From Pantoea sp. Aalb (GTDB lineage Bacteria; Pseudomonadota; Gammaproteobacteria; Enterobacterales; Enterobacteriaceae), in the NCBI RefSeq assembly GCF_009829985.1, contig NZ_SZZU01000001.1:62001-126000 (forward strand): 64,000 nucleotides of DNA, in the 5' to 3' direction. Within the stretch, counting starts at the first letter, position 1, and the number at the start of each line of letters is the position of its first letter. The notes under the pieces were generated by a model that did no database searches, was not told the DNA's origin, and worked only from the letters and a program-made list of their open reading frames with translations. Position numbers and translations under genes: made by a program. Of the stretch, positions 52,058-63,164 are shown piece by piece.

Positions 52058-53260
52058 ATGAAGCGATTAACTCTACTTGGATCTACTGGATCAATTGGTA
52101 CTAGTACTTTAGCAGTGGTAGCAGCAAACAAGAATTATTATGCTGTTACAGCTTTAGTTGCCGGTAAAAATGTAGCATTAATGACACAACAGTGTAAGCA
52201 ATTTCAACCGCGCTATGCAGCGATGTTAGATGAATCATCTGCTAAGGAACTACGTACTAAGTTACAAGAAATTAATGTTCGTACTGAAGTATTTTACGGT
52301 GTTCAAGCTGCTTGCGAACTTACAGTGCTTGATGAAGTTGATATAGTTATGGCTGCTATTGTTGGTGTTTCTGGTCTACAACCAACACTTGCTGCCATTT
52401 GCGCCGGTAAAACTGTAATGCTATCTAATAAAGAATCACTTGTTACATGTGGTCGTTTATTTATGGAAGCTGCACGTCAATATAAAGCTCAATTACTACC
52501 AGTGGATAGCGAACATAATGCTATTTTCCAAATTTTACCTTTATCTGTACAACAACAGTTAGGGTATGCTAAATTAAAAGAAAATGGTATTGACTCAATT
52601 CTTCTTACAGGTTCTGGTGGTCCTTTTCGTGACATTCCACTTACTGATTTAACTAGCGTATCTCCAGATCAAGCTTGTACACATCCTAATTGGTTAATGG
52701 GACGTAAAGTTTCCGTTGATTCAGCTACAATGATGAATAAAGGTCTTGAATACATTGAAGCTCGTTGGTTATTTAATGCTAGTGATACTCAAATAGAAAT
52801 ATTAATTCATCCCCAATCAATTATTCATTCTATGGTGCGTTATTGCGATGGTAGTGTACTAGCACAATTAAGTTTACCTGATATGCGTACACCAATTGCA
52901 TACAGCATGGGATGGCCTACCCGCATCAATTCAAGAGTAACGCCAATTGATTTTACACAAATAAAAGCTTTGACTTTTACTAAACCAAACTATAAACAAT
53001 ATCCGTGCCTTAAATTAGCTATAGAAGCTTGTTTAGCAGGTCAAACAGCAACTATTGTATTAAATGCAGCAAATGAAGTAGCAGTTGCAGCTTTTTTACA
53101 AAGACAAATTCGTTTTGTTGATATTGCAGCCATTAATCAAGAAATTCTTAATTCCCTTACATATAAAGAGCCAACCAATATTGAAGATGTAATGGAGATA
53201 GATCGACTTGCTCGGCTTTATACTAATAAATTACTAACACGATTTAGTTTAGTAAATTGA
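52058..53260 (+). CDS. dxr: 1-deoxy-D-xylulose 5-phosphate reductoisomerase
   Basis: Dxr (IspC) makes 2-C-methyl-D-erythritol 4-phosphate with NADPH, the committed step of MEP isoprenoid synthesis. It has 400 residues (E. coli 398). The NADPH motif [16 protein letters not shown] is N-terminal. [17 protein letters not shown] and [11 protein letters not shown] near residue 148 provide metal and substrate ligands, with [10 protein letters not shown] near 185 and [20 protein letters not shown] near 208, the flexible-loop region. It precedes uppS, which uses isoprenoid units. A duplicated 19-base element sits just upstream. Confidence 0.98.
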   Translation: MKRLTLLGSTGSIGTSTLAVVAANKNYYAVTALVAGKNVALMTQQCKQFQPRYAAMLDESSAKELRTKLQEINVRTEVFYGVQAACELTVLDEVDIVMAAIVGVSGLQPTLAAICAGKTVMLSNKESLVTCGRLFMEAARQYKAQLLPVDSEHNAIFQILPLSVQQQLGYAKLKENGIDSILLTGSGGPFRDIPLTDLTSVSPDQACTHPNWLMGRKVSVDSATMMNKGLEYIEARWLFNASDTQIEILIHPQSIIHSMVRYCDGSVLAQLSLPDMRTPIAYSMGWPTRINSRVTPIDFTQIKALTFTKPNYKQYPCLKLAIEACLAGQTATIVLNAANEVAVAAFLQRQIRFVDIAAINQEILNSLTYKEPTNIEDVMEIDRLARLYTNKLLTRFSLVN

Positions 53261-53339
53261 ATGTACTCACTATTTGTTCCCTCAAAGAAAAATGTTATAA
53301 TTGCTTATTATTTAATAACTCAAAATTATTTTGAAATAG

Positions 53340-53357
53340 TCCGTCATATTAGACGGA
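53340..53357. terminator. Small hairpin between dxr and uppS
   Basis: A 6-base perfect stem (tccgtc with gacgga) around loop atatta lies about 80 bases after dxr and is followed by ttaaatttt. It is G-C richer than its surroundings. It may be a weak terminator or attenuator before uppS-cdsA. Confidence 0.35.
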
Positions 53358-53427
53358 TTAAATTTTACTGCAAGCATAATGTATTCAGAATAATATTTTC
53401 TTTCTAATGAAGGAATTATTACGCGTT

Positions 53428-54183
53428 ATGTCGTTCAACGAACCTAATCGTCTTGATAATGAACAATATTGTATGCCACGGCATGTTGCCATTATTATGG
53501 ATGGTAATGGTCGTTGGGCAAAAAATCAGGGTAAAATGCGTATTTCGGGCCATAAAGCTGGAGTAAAATCAGTAAGACGTGCCGTTAGTTTTGCTATCCA
53601 CCATAAATTAGAAGCTCTTACACTTTATGCATTTAGCAGTGAAAACTGGAGTAGACCAATACAAGAAGTGACAGCTTTAATGGAATTATTTGCTTGGGCT
53701 CTTGATCGAGAGATCAAGAGTTTAAATAAGCATAATATATGTTTACGGGTTATTGGTGATACAGGCCGTTTTAATAACTATATTCAGGATCGTATTCGTA
53801 TTGCAGAAGAAATCACCCAGCAAAATAATGGATTGACCTTGAATATTGCGGCTAATTATGGTGGACGTTGGGATATTATTCAAGGTACCAAGAAACTTGC
53901 AGAACAAGTTAAAGAAGGTTTATTACGGCCAGATCAAATTACTGAAGCAAGTTTAGCTTCGTATTTATGTATGCAAGAATTAGCTCCTGTAGATTTAGTA
54001 ATCAGAACTGGAGGAGAGCATCGAATTAGTAATTTTTTACTATGGCAAATTGCTTATGCTGAGTTTTGGTTTACTGATATTCTTTGGCCTGATTTTGATC
54101 AACATGTTTTTGAAAGTGCACTACATGCTTTCTCTCTTAGAGAGAGACGTTATGGAGGTATTTCACTAAATATACATGATTAA
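53428..54183 (+). CDS. uppS: Undecaprenyl diphosphate synthase
   Basis: UppS extends farnesyl diphosphate to the C55 carrier used by MraY and MurG. From the ATG at 53428 it has 251 residues (E. coli 253). An in-frame ATG at 53407 would add seven residues but has no ribosome site, whereas gaagga lies 13 bases before the second ATG. The catalytic Asp motif is VAIIMDGNGRWAKNQGK, followed by GHKAGVKSVRRAVSFA, LTLYAFSSENW near residue 75 and DLVIRTGGEHRISNFLLWQI near 190. It links dxr to the peptidoglycan genes functionally. Confidence 0.95.
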   Translation: MSFNEPNRLDNEQYCMPRHVAIIMDGNGRWAKNQGKMRISGHKAGVKSVRRAVSFAIHHKLEALTLYAFSSENWSRPIQEVTALMELFAWALDREIKSLNKHNICLRVIGDTGRFNNYIQDRIRIAEEITQQNNGLTLNIAANYGGRWDIIQGTKKLAEQVKEGLLRPDQITEASLASYLCMQELAPVDLVIRTGGEHRISNFLLWQIAYAEFWFTDILWPDFDQHVFESALHAFSLRERRYGGISLNIHD

Positions 54184-54199
54184 TTTTGGAGATTAATCT

Positions 54200-55054
54200 T
54201 TGCAAAATCGTTTAATTACAAGTCTTATTTTAATATTTTCAATAATAATTTTATTGTTTTTTATATCACTATCAAGTTTTGCAATAATAACTATAATTAT
54301 TTGCATGTTTGCTACTTATGAATGGGGACAATTAGCTGGAATTAAAATGCATAAACAACGTATCTTACTTACTACAATGCATGGCTCATTATTATATCTA
54401 TTGCTAATTTTTTTACTTCAACCTAATCAATATAATCTTTATCAGTTCCAAATTAAAAGCATATTTTTTGCATCACTAGGATGGTGGTTTATAGCATTAA
54501 TTTTAATGATTTTTTATCCTAGTTCTGCAACCATGTGGCGTAGCTCACGTTTCTTGCGTTTGTTATTTGGCATGTTTACGTTGATCCCATTTTTTGTAGG
54601 TATTATTGAGCTTCGTCAATATAAATATAATATTGATAGTTCTTTAGGAGCATGGTGGTTATTATTTGTAATGTTAATTGTATGGAGTATAGATACTGGA
54701 TCTTATGTATTTGGTAAATTTTTTGGCAAATATAAATTAGCTGTAAAAATTTCACCTAATAAAACATGGGAGGGTGTATTTGGTGGTGTAATTTGTTCTT
54801 TAATAGTTTCTTGGTTATTTGCAGTTCTATCTCCATTGCACATGAAGCCTAGTATATTAACTATGTATACATTAATTATTATGATCGCTGCAGTAATTGG
54901 TGATCTTACTGAAAGTATGTTTAAACGAGAAGTTGGTATTAAAGATAGTAGTAAATTAATTCCTGGACATGGGGGTATTCTTGATCGTATTGATAGCTTA
55001 ACAGCTGCTATACCGTTGTTTATTTGTTTAATAATAATACTTAACATAATTTAA
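54200..55054 (+). CDS. cdsA: Phosphatidate cytidylyltransferase (CDP-diglyceride synthase)
   Basis: CdsA is a polytopic inner-membrane enzyme that makes CDP-diacylglycerol, the precursor of all phospholipids. It has 284 residues (E. coli 285) and about eight membrane segments. It starts at TTG with a ggagatt site upstream, right after the uppS stop. The family signature near residues 235-265, GDLTESMFKREVGIKDSSKL followed by IPGHGGILDRIDS, is complete and holds the Mg-binding Asp residues. WSIDTGSYVFGKFFGKYKLA near 155 is also typical. Confidence 0.97.
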   Translation: MQNRLITSLILIFSIIILLFFISLSSFAIITIIICMFATYEWGQLAGIKMHKQRILLTTMHGSLLYLLLIFLLQPNQYNLYQFQIKSIFFASLGWWFIALILMIFYPSSATMWRSSRFLRLLFGMFTLIPFFVGIIELRQYKYNIDSSLGAWWLLFVMLIVWSIDTGSYVFGKFFGKYKLAVKISPNKTWEGVFGGVICSLIVSWLFAVLSPLHMKPSILTMYTLIIMIAAVIGDLTESMFKREVGIKDSSKLIPGHGGILDRIDSLTAAIPLFICLIIILNII

Positions 55055-55066
55055 TAATGAGCATTA

Positions 55067-56425
55067 ATGTTAATCAATATAATATGGAATTATATATTTT
55101 TTATTTTAGCACTTATTATTTTAAGTACTGTACATGAATTTGCACATTTTAAGATAGCTCGACTTTATGGTGTTCATGTTGAATGTTTTTCAATTGGTTT
55201 TGGCAAAAAGATATATAGCTACAAGGATTCTCGAGGTACTGAATATATTATTGCGTGGATTCTATTTGGTGGTTACATTAAAATGCTTGAAGGATATAAA
55301 GAAAATTTATCTATTAAACTATACCGTCAAACATTTAATAGTAAAACAATATTACAACGAGCTACTATTATTTTTGCTGGTCCTATAGCAAATTTACTCT
55401 TTGCAATTTTTATATATTGGGGATTATTTATCTATGGAATACCTCATGTTCGGCCAGTAATTGGAGAAGTTATAAATGGATCTATTAGTGCTAAAGCACA
55501 AATCACACCTGGTATGGAAATTAAAGCTATCGATGATATTGAAACACCTGATTGGAATTCAATATACATAGCATTAATAAGTAAAATAAATTCTAAAAAA
55601 GTAATTTTTACAGTATCACAATCTATTAAAAATATTACAATCACGAAAAAAAAAGAATTAAATTTAAAAAATTGGCGATTTAATTCAGAACAACAGGATT
55701 TATTACGTACTTTAGGTATAACACCTTTAAGTCCAAAAATTAAAACAACTTTGGCAAATGTCCAAGAAAATTCACCAGCAAGTATTGCTGGTTTACGAGC
55801 CGGGGATATAATTGTTGCAGTAAATAATAAACCTTTAAATGATTGGCAAACTTTTGCAAAACAAGTATTAAATAATCCTGGTAAAAATATGTTATTAACA
55901 ATAAATCGTAGCGGTCAATTTTACAATATAAAATTAATTCCAAAAGCAAAAAAAGAAAATCCAGCTAAAGGTTTTGTAGGTATAATACCGTGTATTATAC
56001 CAATTCCAGATCACTATAAAATAGTAAAACAATATGATTTTTTTACTGCTCTTAATAAAGCTAGTATGAAAATTTTTCAATTGATGAAATTAGTAGTATC
56101 TGTAATTAGCAAACTATTATTAGGAGATATAAAATTAGATAATCTTAGTGGACCTATTTCTATTGCGCAGAGTGCTGGATTGTCAGCAAAATATGGAGTA
56201 GTTGATTATTTGATATTTCTAGCGTTAATTAGCGTTAACTTAAGTATCATGAATCTCCTTCCTCTACCAGTATTAGATGGTGGACATTTACTTTTTTTAG
56301 TCTTTGAAAAAATTAATGGTAGACCAGTGTCCAAACAAGTTCAAGCTTTTAGTTATCGTATTGGCTTACTTATGTTAATACTATTAACTGGGCTTGCATT
56401 TTTCAATGATTTTTCACGGTTGTAA
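55067..56425 (+). CDS. rseP: Site-2 protease RseP
   Basis: RseP is an inner-membrane zinc metalloprotease that cleaves anti-sigma factor RseA and clears signal peptides. It has 452 residues (E. coli 450). The catalytic HExxH is VHEFAHF (His23, Glu24, His27) in the first helix, and the third ligand motif NLLPLPVLDGGHLLFLVFE is near residue 395. Two PDZ domains lie between them; ENSPASIAGLRAGDIIVAVN is the second. Whether sigma-E and RseA exist cannot be seen here, so general membrane-protein turnover is an alternative role. It lies between cdsA and bamA, as in E. coli. Confidence 0.96.
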   Translation: MLINIIWNYIFFILALIILSTVHEFAHFKIARLYGVHVECFSIGFGKKIYSYKDSRGTEYIIAWILFGGYIKMLEGYKENLSIKLYRQTFNSKTILQRATIIFAGPIANLLFAIFIYWGLFIYGIPHVRPVIGEVINGSISAKAQITPGMEIKAIDDIETPDWNSIYIALISKINSKKVIFTVSQSIKNITITKKKELNLKNWRFNSEQQDLLRTLGITPLSPKIKTTLANVQENSPASIAGLRAGDIIVAVNNKPLNDWQTFAKQVLNNPGKNMLLTINRSGQFYNIKLIPKAKKENPAKGFVGIIPCIIPIPDHYKIVKQYDFFTALNKASMKIFQLMKLVVSVISKLLLGDIKLDNLSGPISIAQSAGLSAKYGVVDYLIFLALISVNLSIMNLLPLPVLDGGHLLFLVFEKINGRPVSKQVQAFSYRIGLLMLILLTGLAFFNDFSRL

Positions 56426-56451
56426 TAACTGAAAGTAAATAGGTATAAAAT

Positions 56452-58905
56452 GTGTTAGAAAAATGCATAATAAAAAAAGCGATAAAAAAAATATTTATAA
56501 TGTCGATATTACTTAGCAGCACTGTTGTTTATGGTGCAAAAGGTTTTATTTTAAAAGAAATTAATTTTGAAGGTTTACAAAGAGTTAGTGTGAATACAGC
56601 TCTTTTACGTATACCAGTAAGCATCGGTGATACCGTATATAATAGTGATATTAGAAAAATTATTCTTTCACTTTTCTCTACTGCTAATTTTAACGATATA
56701 CAAGTTTTTCGTGAAAACAATTCATTAACTATAAAAGTTAATGAACGAAAAATTATTGCTAACATTAGTTTGATTGGTAATAAAGTATTTAAAGAAAAAC
56801 AGTTAAAACAAATTCTTGAAGGTTTAGGATTACGCGTAGGAGAACCAATTAATTATAGTATACTTTCTTCTATTGAAAAGGGATTAGAAGATTTCTATTA
56901 TAATATAGGAAAATATAATGCAACTGTTAAGTCAGTAGTTAAAAATAAAGCATATAATGGTGTCGATGTTCAATTAATATTTCGAGAAGGAAAAAAAGCA
57001 AAAATACAACAAATTAATATTCTGGGTAATAAAGATTATAGCTCTAAAAAATTACGTTCTAATTTTAAATTACATGATAAATCATCATGGTGGAATATTA
57101 TAAATATTCATAGTTTTTATAAACAAAAATTATTAGATGATCTTATAGGAATGCAAGATTTTTATTTAAATAATGGATATATACGTTTTGCTATTAATTC
57201 TACTCAAATGAACTTAACAACTGATAAAAAATACCTTTATATCAGTATTAATATTCATGAAGGTCAAAAGTATAAAGTTTTGAATGTAATTTTAAATGGT
57301 GATCTAAATGATTATCGTAAAGAAATAAAAAAATTAATTAATATTTCATTTGGTGAATTATATAATAAAGATAAAATCATTGATATAGAAGAAAATATCA
57401 AAAAAACATTAGGGAATTATGGCTACGCTTATCCTAAAATAAATATTGAATCTAAAATTAACGATAAGTATAAAACTGTTATTCTTTATATGAATATTGA
57501 TATTGGTCAGCGATATTATGTACGTAAAATACGTTTTGAAGGTAATAATGTTTCTAAAGATGAGCTATTACGTCGTGAAATGCGTCAATTAGAAGGTGCT
57601 TGGCTATGCAATAATCTAGTTGATAAAGGGAAAAAACGTTTAGGACGTACAGGTTATTTTGAAAAAGTTGATGTAGATATGCAATCTGTACCAGGAACTT
57701 TGGATCAAGTAGATATAATATATAAAATTAAAGAACATAATACTGGTAATTTGAACTTCGGTATTGGATATGGTTCTGAAAGTGGATTAAATTTTTTAAT
57801 AGGGGCCATGCAATATAATTGGTTAGGTACAGGTAATGCAATAGGTATAAGTAGTACAAAAAATAATTCCCAATTGTATACTGATTTATCATTTAATAAT
57901 CCTTATATTACAGTTGATGGTATAGGTTTTAGTAGTAAATTATTTATTAATAATTATAAACCAGATACCCTAAATGTCTTAGATTATACTAATCAAAGTT
58001 ATGGTATAAATGAAACTTTTGGATTTCCTATTAATGAAAATAATACATTACGTACAGGATTAGGTTATGTACGTAATAACATTGCAAATATGCACCCACA
58101 AATAGCAATATGGCGTTATCTTAATTCAATTGGATATCATTATGGTAATGATTATGATGCTAATAAAAAATACGACCTATTAACTCGTGAATTTATCTTT
58201 AATTACGGTTGGATCTATAATAACTTAGATCGTGGATTTTTCCCAACTAGTGGTAAGTATATTAATTTTTCTAGTAAATTTACTATTCCAGGTTCCGACA
58301 CTTTATTTTATAAAAATATTTTAGATATACAGCAATATATACCATTGAATTCAGATGGTACTTGGGTTCTTTTAGGGCATGGTCATGTAGGTTATGGAAA
58401 TGGATTTTATGGACAAGAAATGCCTTTCTATGAGAATTTTTATAGTAATGCATCCACAAATATTATCCGTGGTTTCAGTCCTAATGCTATTGGTCCAAAA
58501 GCTATTTATATACAAAAAAATAAATTACCAAATTGTCATAAAGTTAATAAGACTTATTTTTGTCAATCTAATAACGCCGTAGGCGGTAATGCTATAGCTG
58601 CTGCTAGTATTGAATTAATTATACCAACTCCATTTATGGGCGATGGTGATTCTAATGGCATACGTACTTCTATATTTATGGATGCAGGAACAATTTGGGA
58701 TACTAAGTGGGAGAATAACATAGACAGCTATACTGCAAAAATTCCTGACTATAGTGATCCTACTAATATTCGTGTATCTATTGGTGTAGCACTACAATGG
58801 ATATCACCTGTAGGACCGTTAGTTTTTTCATTTGCATATCCATTAAGAAAACTTGAAGGAGATAGATTAGAACAATTTCAATTTTATATTGGTAAAAATT
58901 GGTAA
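56452..58905 (+). CDS. bamA: Outer-membrane protein assembly factor BamA
   Basis: BamA is the core of the BAM complex that inserts beta-barrel proteins into the outer membrane. It has 817 residues (E. coli 810). It starts at GTG, seven bases after an aggt site. A signal peptide of about 26 residues ends VVYGA. Five POTRA domains span about residues 27-425 (the fifth begins YYVRKIRFEGNNVSKDELLR), followed by the 16-strand barrel with NFGIGYGSESGLNF, the conserved lid-loop motif IRGFSPNAIGPKAIY near 670 and the terminal Phe/Trp sequence FQFYIGKNW. Skp follows directly. Confidence 0.98.
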   Translation: MLEKCIIKKAIKKIFIMSILLSSTVVYGAKGFILKEINFEGLQRVSVNTALLRIPVSIGDTVYNSDIRKIILSLFSTANFNDIQVFRENNSLTIKVNERKIIANISLIGNKVFKEKQLKQILEGLGLRVGEPINYSILSSIEKGLEDFYYNIGKYNATVKSVVKNKAYNGVDVQLIFREGKKAKIQQINILGNKDYSSKKLRSNFKLHDKSSWWNIINIHSFYKQKLLDDLIGMQDFYLNNGYIRFAINSTQMNLTTDKKYLYISINIHEGQKYKVLNVILNGDLNDYRKEIKKLINISFGELYNKDKIIDIEENIKKTLGNYGYAYPKINIESKINDKYKTVILYMNIDIGQRYYVRKIRFEGNNVSKDELLRREMRQLEGAWLCNNLVDKGKKRLGRTGYFEKVDVDMQSVPGTLDQVDIIYKIKEHNTGNLNFGIGYGSESGLNFLIGAMQYNWLGTGNAIGISSTKNNSQLYTDLSFNNPYITVDGIGFSSKLFINNYKPDTLNVLDYTNQSYGINETFGFPINENNTLRTGLGYVRNNIANMHPQIAIWRYLNSIGYHYGNDYDANKKYDLLTREFIFNYGWIYNNLDRGFFPTSGKYINFSSKFTIPGSDTLFYKNILDIQQYIPLNSDGTWVLLGHGHVGYGNGFYGQEMPFYENFYSNASTNIIRGFSPNAIGPKAIYIQKNKLPNCHKVNKTYFCQSNNAVGGNAIAAASIELIIPTPFMGDGDSNGIRTSIFMDAGTIWDTKWENNIDSYTAKIPDYSDPTNIRVSIGVALQWISPVGPLVFSFAYPLRKLEGDRLEQFQFYIGKNW

Positions 58906-59006
58906 TAAGTTTAAATGTTTATTAAGAACAAGCGCATTATTTTAATAATAGTAGACTAATGCTAGTAGCATAAAGATTTATATAAAGTAATAAAAAGGAG
59001 TTTATA

Positions 59007-59504
59007 GTGAAAAAATATTTATTTATTACTGTAACACTAAGTTTTTTCCTAATAGCTTTAGATGTACAAGCTTCTGAAAGAATTGCTGTGGTAAATATGT
59101 CTAATATTTTTGAACAATTACCTCAACGTACGGTTGTTGCTCAACGACTAAAAGATGAATTTGAAAATCGTGTTACTGATTTAAAAAACCGTGAACGAGA
59201 ATTACAGCATAAAATACAAAAACTACAACGTGATAGTTCTACTATGAAAGCTAGTGATCGTAATCGTATTGAAAAAGAGATTATAGTGCAACGTGAAAGA
59301 CTTTCTAGTAAAGCCCAAGCTTTTAATCAAGATAATCATCGACGTCAAATAGAAGAACGTAATAAATTGCTTAAATATATTCAGAAAGCAGTAAAGAAAG
59401 TGGCTGATAGTAAGGGCTATAATATTGTTATTGATACTAATGCTATAGTTTATATTTCAACTATAAAAGATATTACTGATGATGTACTAAAACAGGTTAA
59501 ATAA
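59007..59504 (+). CDS. skp: Periplasmic chaperone Skp
   Basis: Skp is a trimeric jellyfish-shaped periplasmic chaperone that carries unfolded outer-membrane proteins to BamA. It has 165 residues (E. coli 161). A signal peptide (about residues 1-22) ends at VQASE, followed by RIAVVNMSNIFEQLPQR, which is the trimerisation strand, and a long charged coiled coil (about residues 40-125, rich in Lys, Glu, Arg and Gln). The gene has a strong aaggag site. It lies between bamA and lpxD, the standard enterobacterial position. Confidence 0.96.
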   Translation: MKKYLFITVTLSFFLIALDVQASERIAVVNMSNIFEQLPQRTVVAQRLKDEFENRVTDLKNRERELQHKIQKLQRDSSTMKASDRNRIEKEIIVQRERLSSKAQAFNQDNHRRQIEERNKLLKYIQKAVKKVADSKGYNIVIDTNAIVYISTIKDITDDVLKQVK

Positions 59505-59507
59505 TCA

Positions 59508-60533
59508 ATGTTATCAATTAAACTGGCTGATTTAGCTGAGTATTTAGATGCAAAATTGTATGGTGATGGAGATATCACTATCTTTGGAATTGCTTCTATA
59601 CAATCAGCTATACTTGGTCAAATTACTTTTTTTGCTAATAGCCGTTATAGGGAACAGCTTGCTAATGTAAAGGCCTCGGCTGTAATACTAAAAGAGGTAG
59701 ATCTAGAATTTTGCCATACAGCTGCATTAGTAGTAAAAGATCCTTACTTAACTTATGCTCGTATTGCACAATTATTAGATACAACGCCACAACCAGCACA
59801 AAATATTGCACCTAGTGCAGTAATAGATTCAACAGTTAAACTAGATAAAAATATTGCTATAGGAGCTAATGCAGTTATCGAATCTGATGTTGAACTATGT
59901 GATAATGTGGTAATTGGTGCAGGGTGTTTTATTGGAAAAAAGACATACATTGGTCGTGGTTCACGATTATGGTCTAATGTAACAATTTATCATGAAATTA
60001 AAATTGGTGAAAATTGTCTCATTCAATCTGGTGCTATTATCGGTTCTGATGGTTTTGGATATGTTAATGATTGCGGTAAATGGGTAAAAATTCCACAACT
60101 AGGAACTGTAGTAATAGGAAATAAGGTGGAAATTGGTGCTTGTACAACCGTTGATCGAGGTACATTAGATAATACTTTGATAGGTAATGGTGTTATTATA
60201 GATAATCAATGTCAAATTGCACACAATGTTATAATTGGAGATAATACTGCAATTGCTGCTGGTGTTATCATGGGTGGTAGTTTGAAGGTTGGTCATCACT
60301 GTATGATTGGCGGAGCCAGTGTTATTAATGGACATATGGAAATTTGTGATAAGGTTACAATAACCGGTATGAGTATGGTTATACGTGCAATTACAGAACC
60401 TGGAGTATATTCATCTGGTATTCCATTACAACCTAATAAAATTTGGCGGAAAACAGCATCTTTACTTATGAATATAAATAATATGAATAAACGTTTAAAA
60501 AAAATAGAACGTAAACTTAATGAACATGATTAA
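59508..60533 (+). CDS. lpxD: UDP-3-O-acylglucosamine N-acyltransferase
   Basis: LpxD adds the N-linked hydroxyacyl chain in the third step of lipid A synthesis. It has 341 residues, identical in length to E. coli. An N-terminal uridine-binding domain (residues 1-100; [13 protein letters not shown]) precedes a left-handed beta-helix of hexapeptide repeats. The catalytic His lies in [20 protein letters not shown] near residue 239. A C-terminal helix ([16 protein letters not shown]) closes the protein. It starts three bases after skp. Confidence 0.98.
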   Translation: MLSIKLADLAEYLDAKLYGDGDITIFGIASIQSAILGQITFFANSRYREQLANVKASAVILKEVDLEFCHTAALVVKDPYLTYARIAQLLDTTPQPAQNIAPSAVIDSTVKLDKNIAIGANAVIESDVELCDNVVIGAGCFIGKKTYIGRGSRLWSNVTIYHEIKIGENCLIQSGAIIGSDGFGYVNDCGKWVKIPQLGTVVIGNKVEIGACTTVDRGTLDNTLIGNGVIIDNQCQIAHNVIIGDNTAIAAGVIMGGSLKVGHHCMIGGASVINGHMEICDKVTITGMSMVIRAITEPGVYSSGIPLQPNKIWRKTASLLMNINNMNKRLKKIERKLNEHD

Positions 60534-60758
60534 AATGTTTTATTATAATATTAAGTTCTTTAGATTTCTTATATAGTATCATATACTACTAATTTTTTTA
60601 TATTTTTGGAAAACTGAACAAGCACAGCAACAGAGTAGGTATTTGTAATTGAGAAAACTAAACTCTATTCAATTAATCTTTGATCTATAACAGATCATTT
60701 TAATCGATGCGGATTCTTGTATTGTTATCATGATATTTTTTATAATAGGAAGAGTATT

Positions 60759-61214
60759 TTGACTAATAAAATGCATACTCTGAAAATTGAAGAAATTTTA
60801 GAACTATTGCCGCATCGTTATCCTTTTTTGTTAGTTGACTGTGTGCTGGAATTTAAAGAGCATCAATATTTACGCGCAGTAAAAAATATTTCTGTTAATG
60901 AACCGTTTTTTCAGGGGCATTTTCCTGGAAAACCTATTTTTCCAGGAGTTTTAATTTTAGAAGCGATGGCTCAAGCAACTGGTATTCTAGCCTTTAAAAG
61001 TGTTGGCAAATTGGAACCAGGTGAACTTTATTATTTTGCTGGTATAGATGAAGCACGGTTTAAGCACCCAGTAGTGCCAGGCGATCAAATGATAATGGAA
61101 GTAAATTTTGAAAAGACTCGTCGTGGCCTTACACGATTTAAAGGAGTTGCTATCGTAAACGAAAAAATTGTTTGTGAGGCAACTATGATGTGTGCCCGTA
61201 GCCGGGAGGCATAA
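60759..61214 (+). CDS. fabZ: 3-hydroxyacyl-[ACP] dehydratase FabZ
   Basis: FabZ dehydrates 3-hydroxyacyl-ACP in fatty-acid elongation. I start it at the TTG at 60759, which gives 151 residues, the E. coli length; E. coli fabZ also starts at TTG as I recall. A good aggaaga site lies 5 bases upstream. An ATG four codons later (60771) is the alternative, and an upstream ATG at 60717 lacks homology. The active-site His is in [14 protein letters not shown] near residue 54 and the Glu in LEAMAQATG near 68. It stands between lpxD and lpxA and competes for the same hydroxyacyl-ACP pool. Confidence 0.97.
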   Translation: MTNKMHTLKIEEILELLPHRYPFLLVDCVLEFKEHQYLRAVKNISVNEPFFQGHFPGKPIFPGVLILEAMAQATGILAFKSVGKLEPGELYYFAGIDEARFKHPVVPGDQMIMEVNFEKTRRGLTRFKGVAIVNEKIVCEATMMCARSREA

Positions 61215-61217
61215 TTA

Positions 61218-62006
61218 GTGATTGATTCAACCGCTAGCATTCATCCCAGTTCTTTAATTGAAGAAGGTGCTGTAATTGGCGCTAACGTTTATATAGGACC
61301 TTTTTGTTTTGTCGGTGCCAACGTAGAAATAGGTGAAAATACAGTACTAAAATCGCATGTAGTATTAAATGGTTACACTCGTATTGGTAAAAATAATCAA
61401 ATTTATCAATTTGTTTCAATTGGTGAAGTAAACCAAGATTTAAAATATGCTGGTGAGTCAACGTGTGTTGAAATAGGTGATTTAAACCGAATACGAGAAA
61501 GTGTAACAATTCATCGTGGTACTTTACAAGGAGGATGTTTAACTAAAGTAGGTAGCAGTAACTTACTTATGGTAAATGTGCACATTGCACATGACTGTAT
61601 AGTAGGTAATCGTTGTATTTTAGCTAATAATGCTACATTAGGTGGTCATGTTACTGTTGATGATTTCGTTATTATTGGTGGTATGACAGCAATACATCAA
61701 TGGTGTACTATTGGAGCTCATGTAGTAATTGGTGGTTGTTCTGGTGTGACGCAGGATGTGCCTCCATATATTATTGCTCAAGGCAATCATGCTACACCAT
61801 TTGGTATTAATATTTTAGGACTTAAACGTCGTGGCTTTAATAAAGAAGCTCTCCATGCTATTCGTAATGCATATAAATTATTATATCGTAGTAATAAAAC
61901 TATGGAAGAGGCTAAACCAGCAATTGAAGCTCTTGCAAAAAAACATAATGAAGTTAAATTATTCTATGATTTTTTTGCTCGTTCTAATCGAGGATTGATC
62001 CGGTAA
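61218..62006 (+). CDS. lpxA: UDP-N-acetylglucosamine acyltransferase
   Basis: LpxA adds the first hydroxyacyl chain to UDP-GlcNAc, starting lipid A synthesis. It has 262 residues, exactly as in E. coli. It starts at GTG, preceded by gggaggc, which overlaps the end of fabZ. Ten or so left-handed hexapeptide coils are visible ([20 protein letters not shown] and onward). The catalytic His125 lies in [14 protein letters not shown], and [19 protein letters not shown] near residue 200 leads into the C-terminal helices. It ends [12 protein letters not shown], very close to E. coli. Confidence 0.98.
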   Translation: MIDSTASIHPSSLIEEGAVIGANVYIGPFCFVGANVEIGENTVLKSHVVLNGYTRIGKNNQIYQFVSIGEVNQDLKYAGESTCVEIGDLNRIRESVTIHRGTLQGGCLTKVGSSNLLMVNVHIAHDCIVGNRCILANNATLGGHVTVDDFVIIGGMTAIHQWCTIGAHVVIGGCSGVTQDVPPYIIAQGNHATPFGINILGLKRRGFNKEALHAIRNAYKLLYRSNKTMEEAKPAIEALAKKHNEVKLFYDFFARSNRGLIR

Positions 62007-62009
62007 TCT

Positions 62010-63164
62010 ATGTTAGTTCGCCCTTTAACTATCGCTTGTACTGCAGGTGAAATATCAGGAGATATTCTTGGTGCTGGCCTTATTCGTGCTTTAAAGGCAC
62101 GTTATCCTAAAATACGTTTTGTTGGTGTACCAGGACCGCATATGAGAAAAGAAGGATGTGAAGCTTGGTACAAAATGGAAGATATTTCCGTAATGGGCAT
62201 CGTAGAAGTAACAAGACGTCTAGTCAGTTTGTTAAAAATTCGTTATGAACTTACACAACGTCTTACTAAACTTCAGCCAGATGTTTTTATTGGTATAGAT
62301 GCTCCAGATTTTAACATCACAATTGAAGGTAATCTTAAGCGTATAGGTATTCGTACCATTCATTATGTTAGTCCTTCTATTTGGGCTTGGCGTCAAAATC
62401 GTATATTTAAAATTAAACGTAATACTAATTTAATACTAGTATTATTTCCATTTGAAAAAAAATTGTATGATTTATTTAATGTTCCATGTAAATTTATTGG
62501 TCATCCTATAGCTGATTATATGCCTCTATCTCCTAATAAATTAGTAATACGTCGTGAATTAGGGATATCTAAAAACTCTATTTGTCTTGCTTTACTACCT
62601 GGTAGTCGTAGTGCTGAAGTAGAAATGTTAAGTGCCGATTTCATAAGAGCTGCTCAAATTTTATATTATCGTTATCCGTTACTAGAAATTATAGTACCAT
62701 TGGTAAATTATAAACATCGTATACATTTTGAAAATATTAAGTCTAAAATTGCGCCTAAGCTACCAATGTATTTAATAGATGGTAAAAATAGCCGTCAAGC
62801 TATGAGAGCTAGTGATGCTACAATTATCACTTCTGGTACTGCGACATTAGAGTGTATGTTGGCTAAATGTCCAATGGTAGTTGGGTATCGTATGAACTTA
62901 TTTAACTTTTGGATTGCTAAATTTTTAGTAAAAACTAATTATATTGCATTACCAAATTTACTAGCAGGAGAAAAAATTGTAACAGAGCTACTACAAAACA
63001 AGTGCAATCCGTTAGCAATAGTAGATGCATTAGAGCCACTAATACATAGAGGTCCTAAACGCGATACAATATTGAAAACTTTTAATGAATTACATCAAAA
63101 AATTAGATTAAATGCTGATGAACAAGCAGCAGATGCAGTATTGGAAATAATTAAAAATGGATAA
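62010..63164 (+). CDS. lpxB: Lipid A disaccharide synthase
   Basis: LpxB is a membrane-associated GT19 glycosyltransferase that joins UDP-2,3-diacylglucosamine and lipid X. It has 384 residues (E. coli 382). Motifs include [20 protein letters not shown] near residue 12, [11 protein letters not shown] near 95, [18 protein letters not shown] near 122, [13 protein letters not shown] near 205 and [20 protein letters not shown] near 275, typical of the family. It starts three bases after lpxA and overlaps rnhB by 8 bases. With LpxC, LpxA and LpxD it makes the lipid A disaccharide; LpxH and LpxK are outside this window. Confidence 0.97.
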   Translation: MLVRPLTIACTAGEISGDILGAGLIRALKARYPKIRFVGVPGPHMRKEGCEAWYKMEDISVMGIVEVTRRLVSLLKIRYELTQRLTKLQPDVFIGIDAPDFNITIEGNLKRIGIRTIHYVSPSIWAWRQNRIFKIKRNTNLILVLFPFEKKLYDLFNVPCKFIGHPIADYMPLSPNKLVIRRELGISKNSICLALLPGSRSAEVEMLSADFIRAAQILYYRYPLLEIIVPLVNYKHRIHFENIKSKIAPKLPMYLIDGKNSRQAMRASDATIITSGTATLECMLAKCPMVVGYRMNLFNFWIAKFLVKTNYIALPNLLAGEKIVTELLQNKCNPLAIVDALEPLIHRGPKRDTILKTFNELHQKIRLNADEQAADAVLEIIKNG

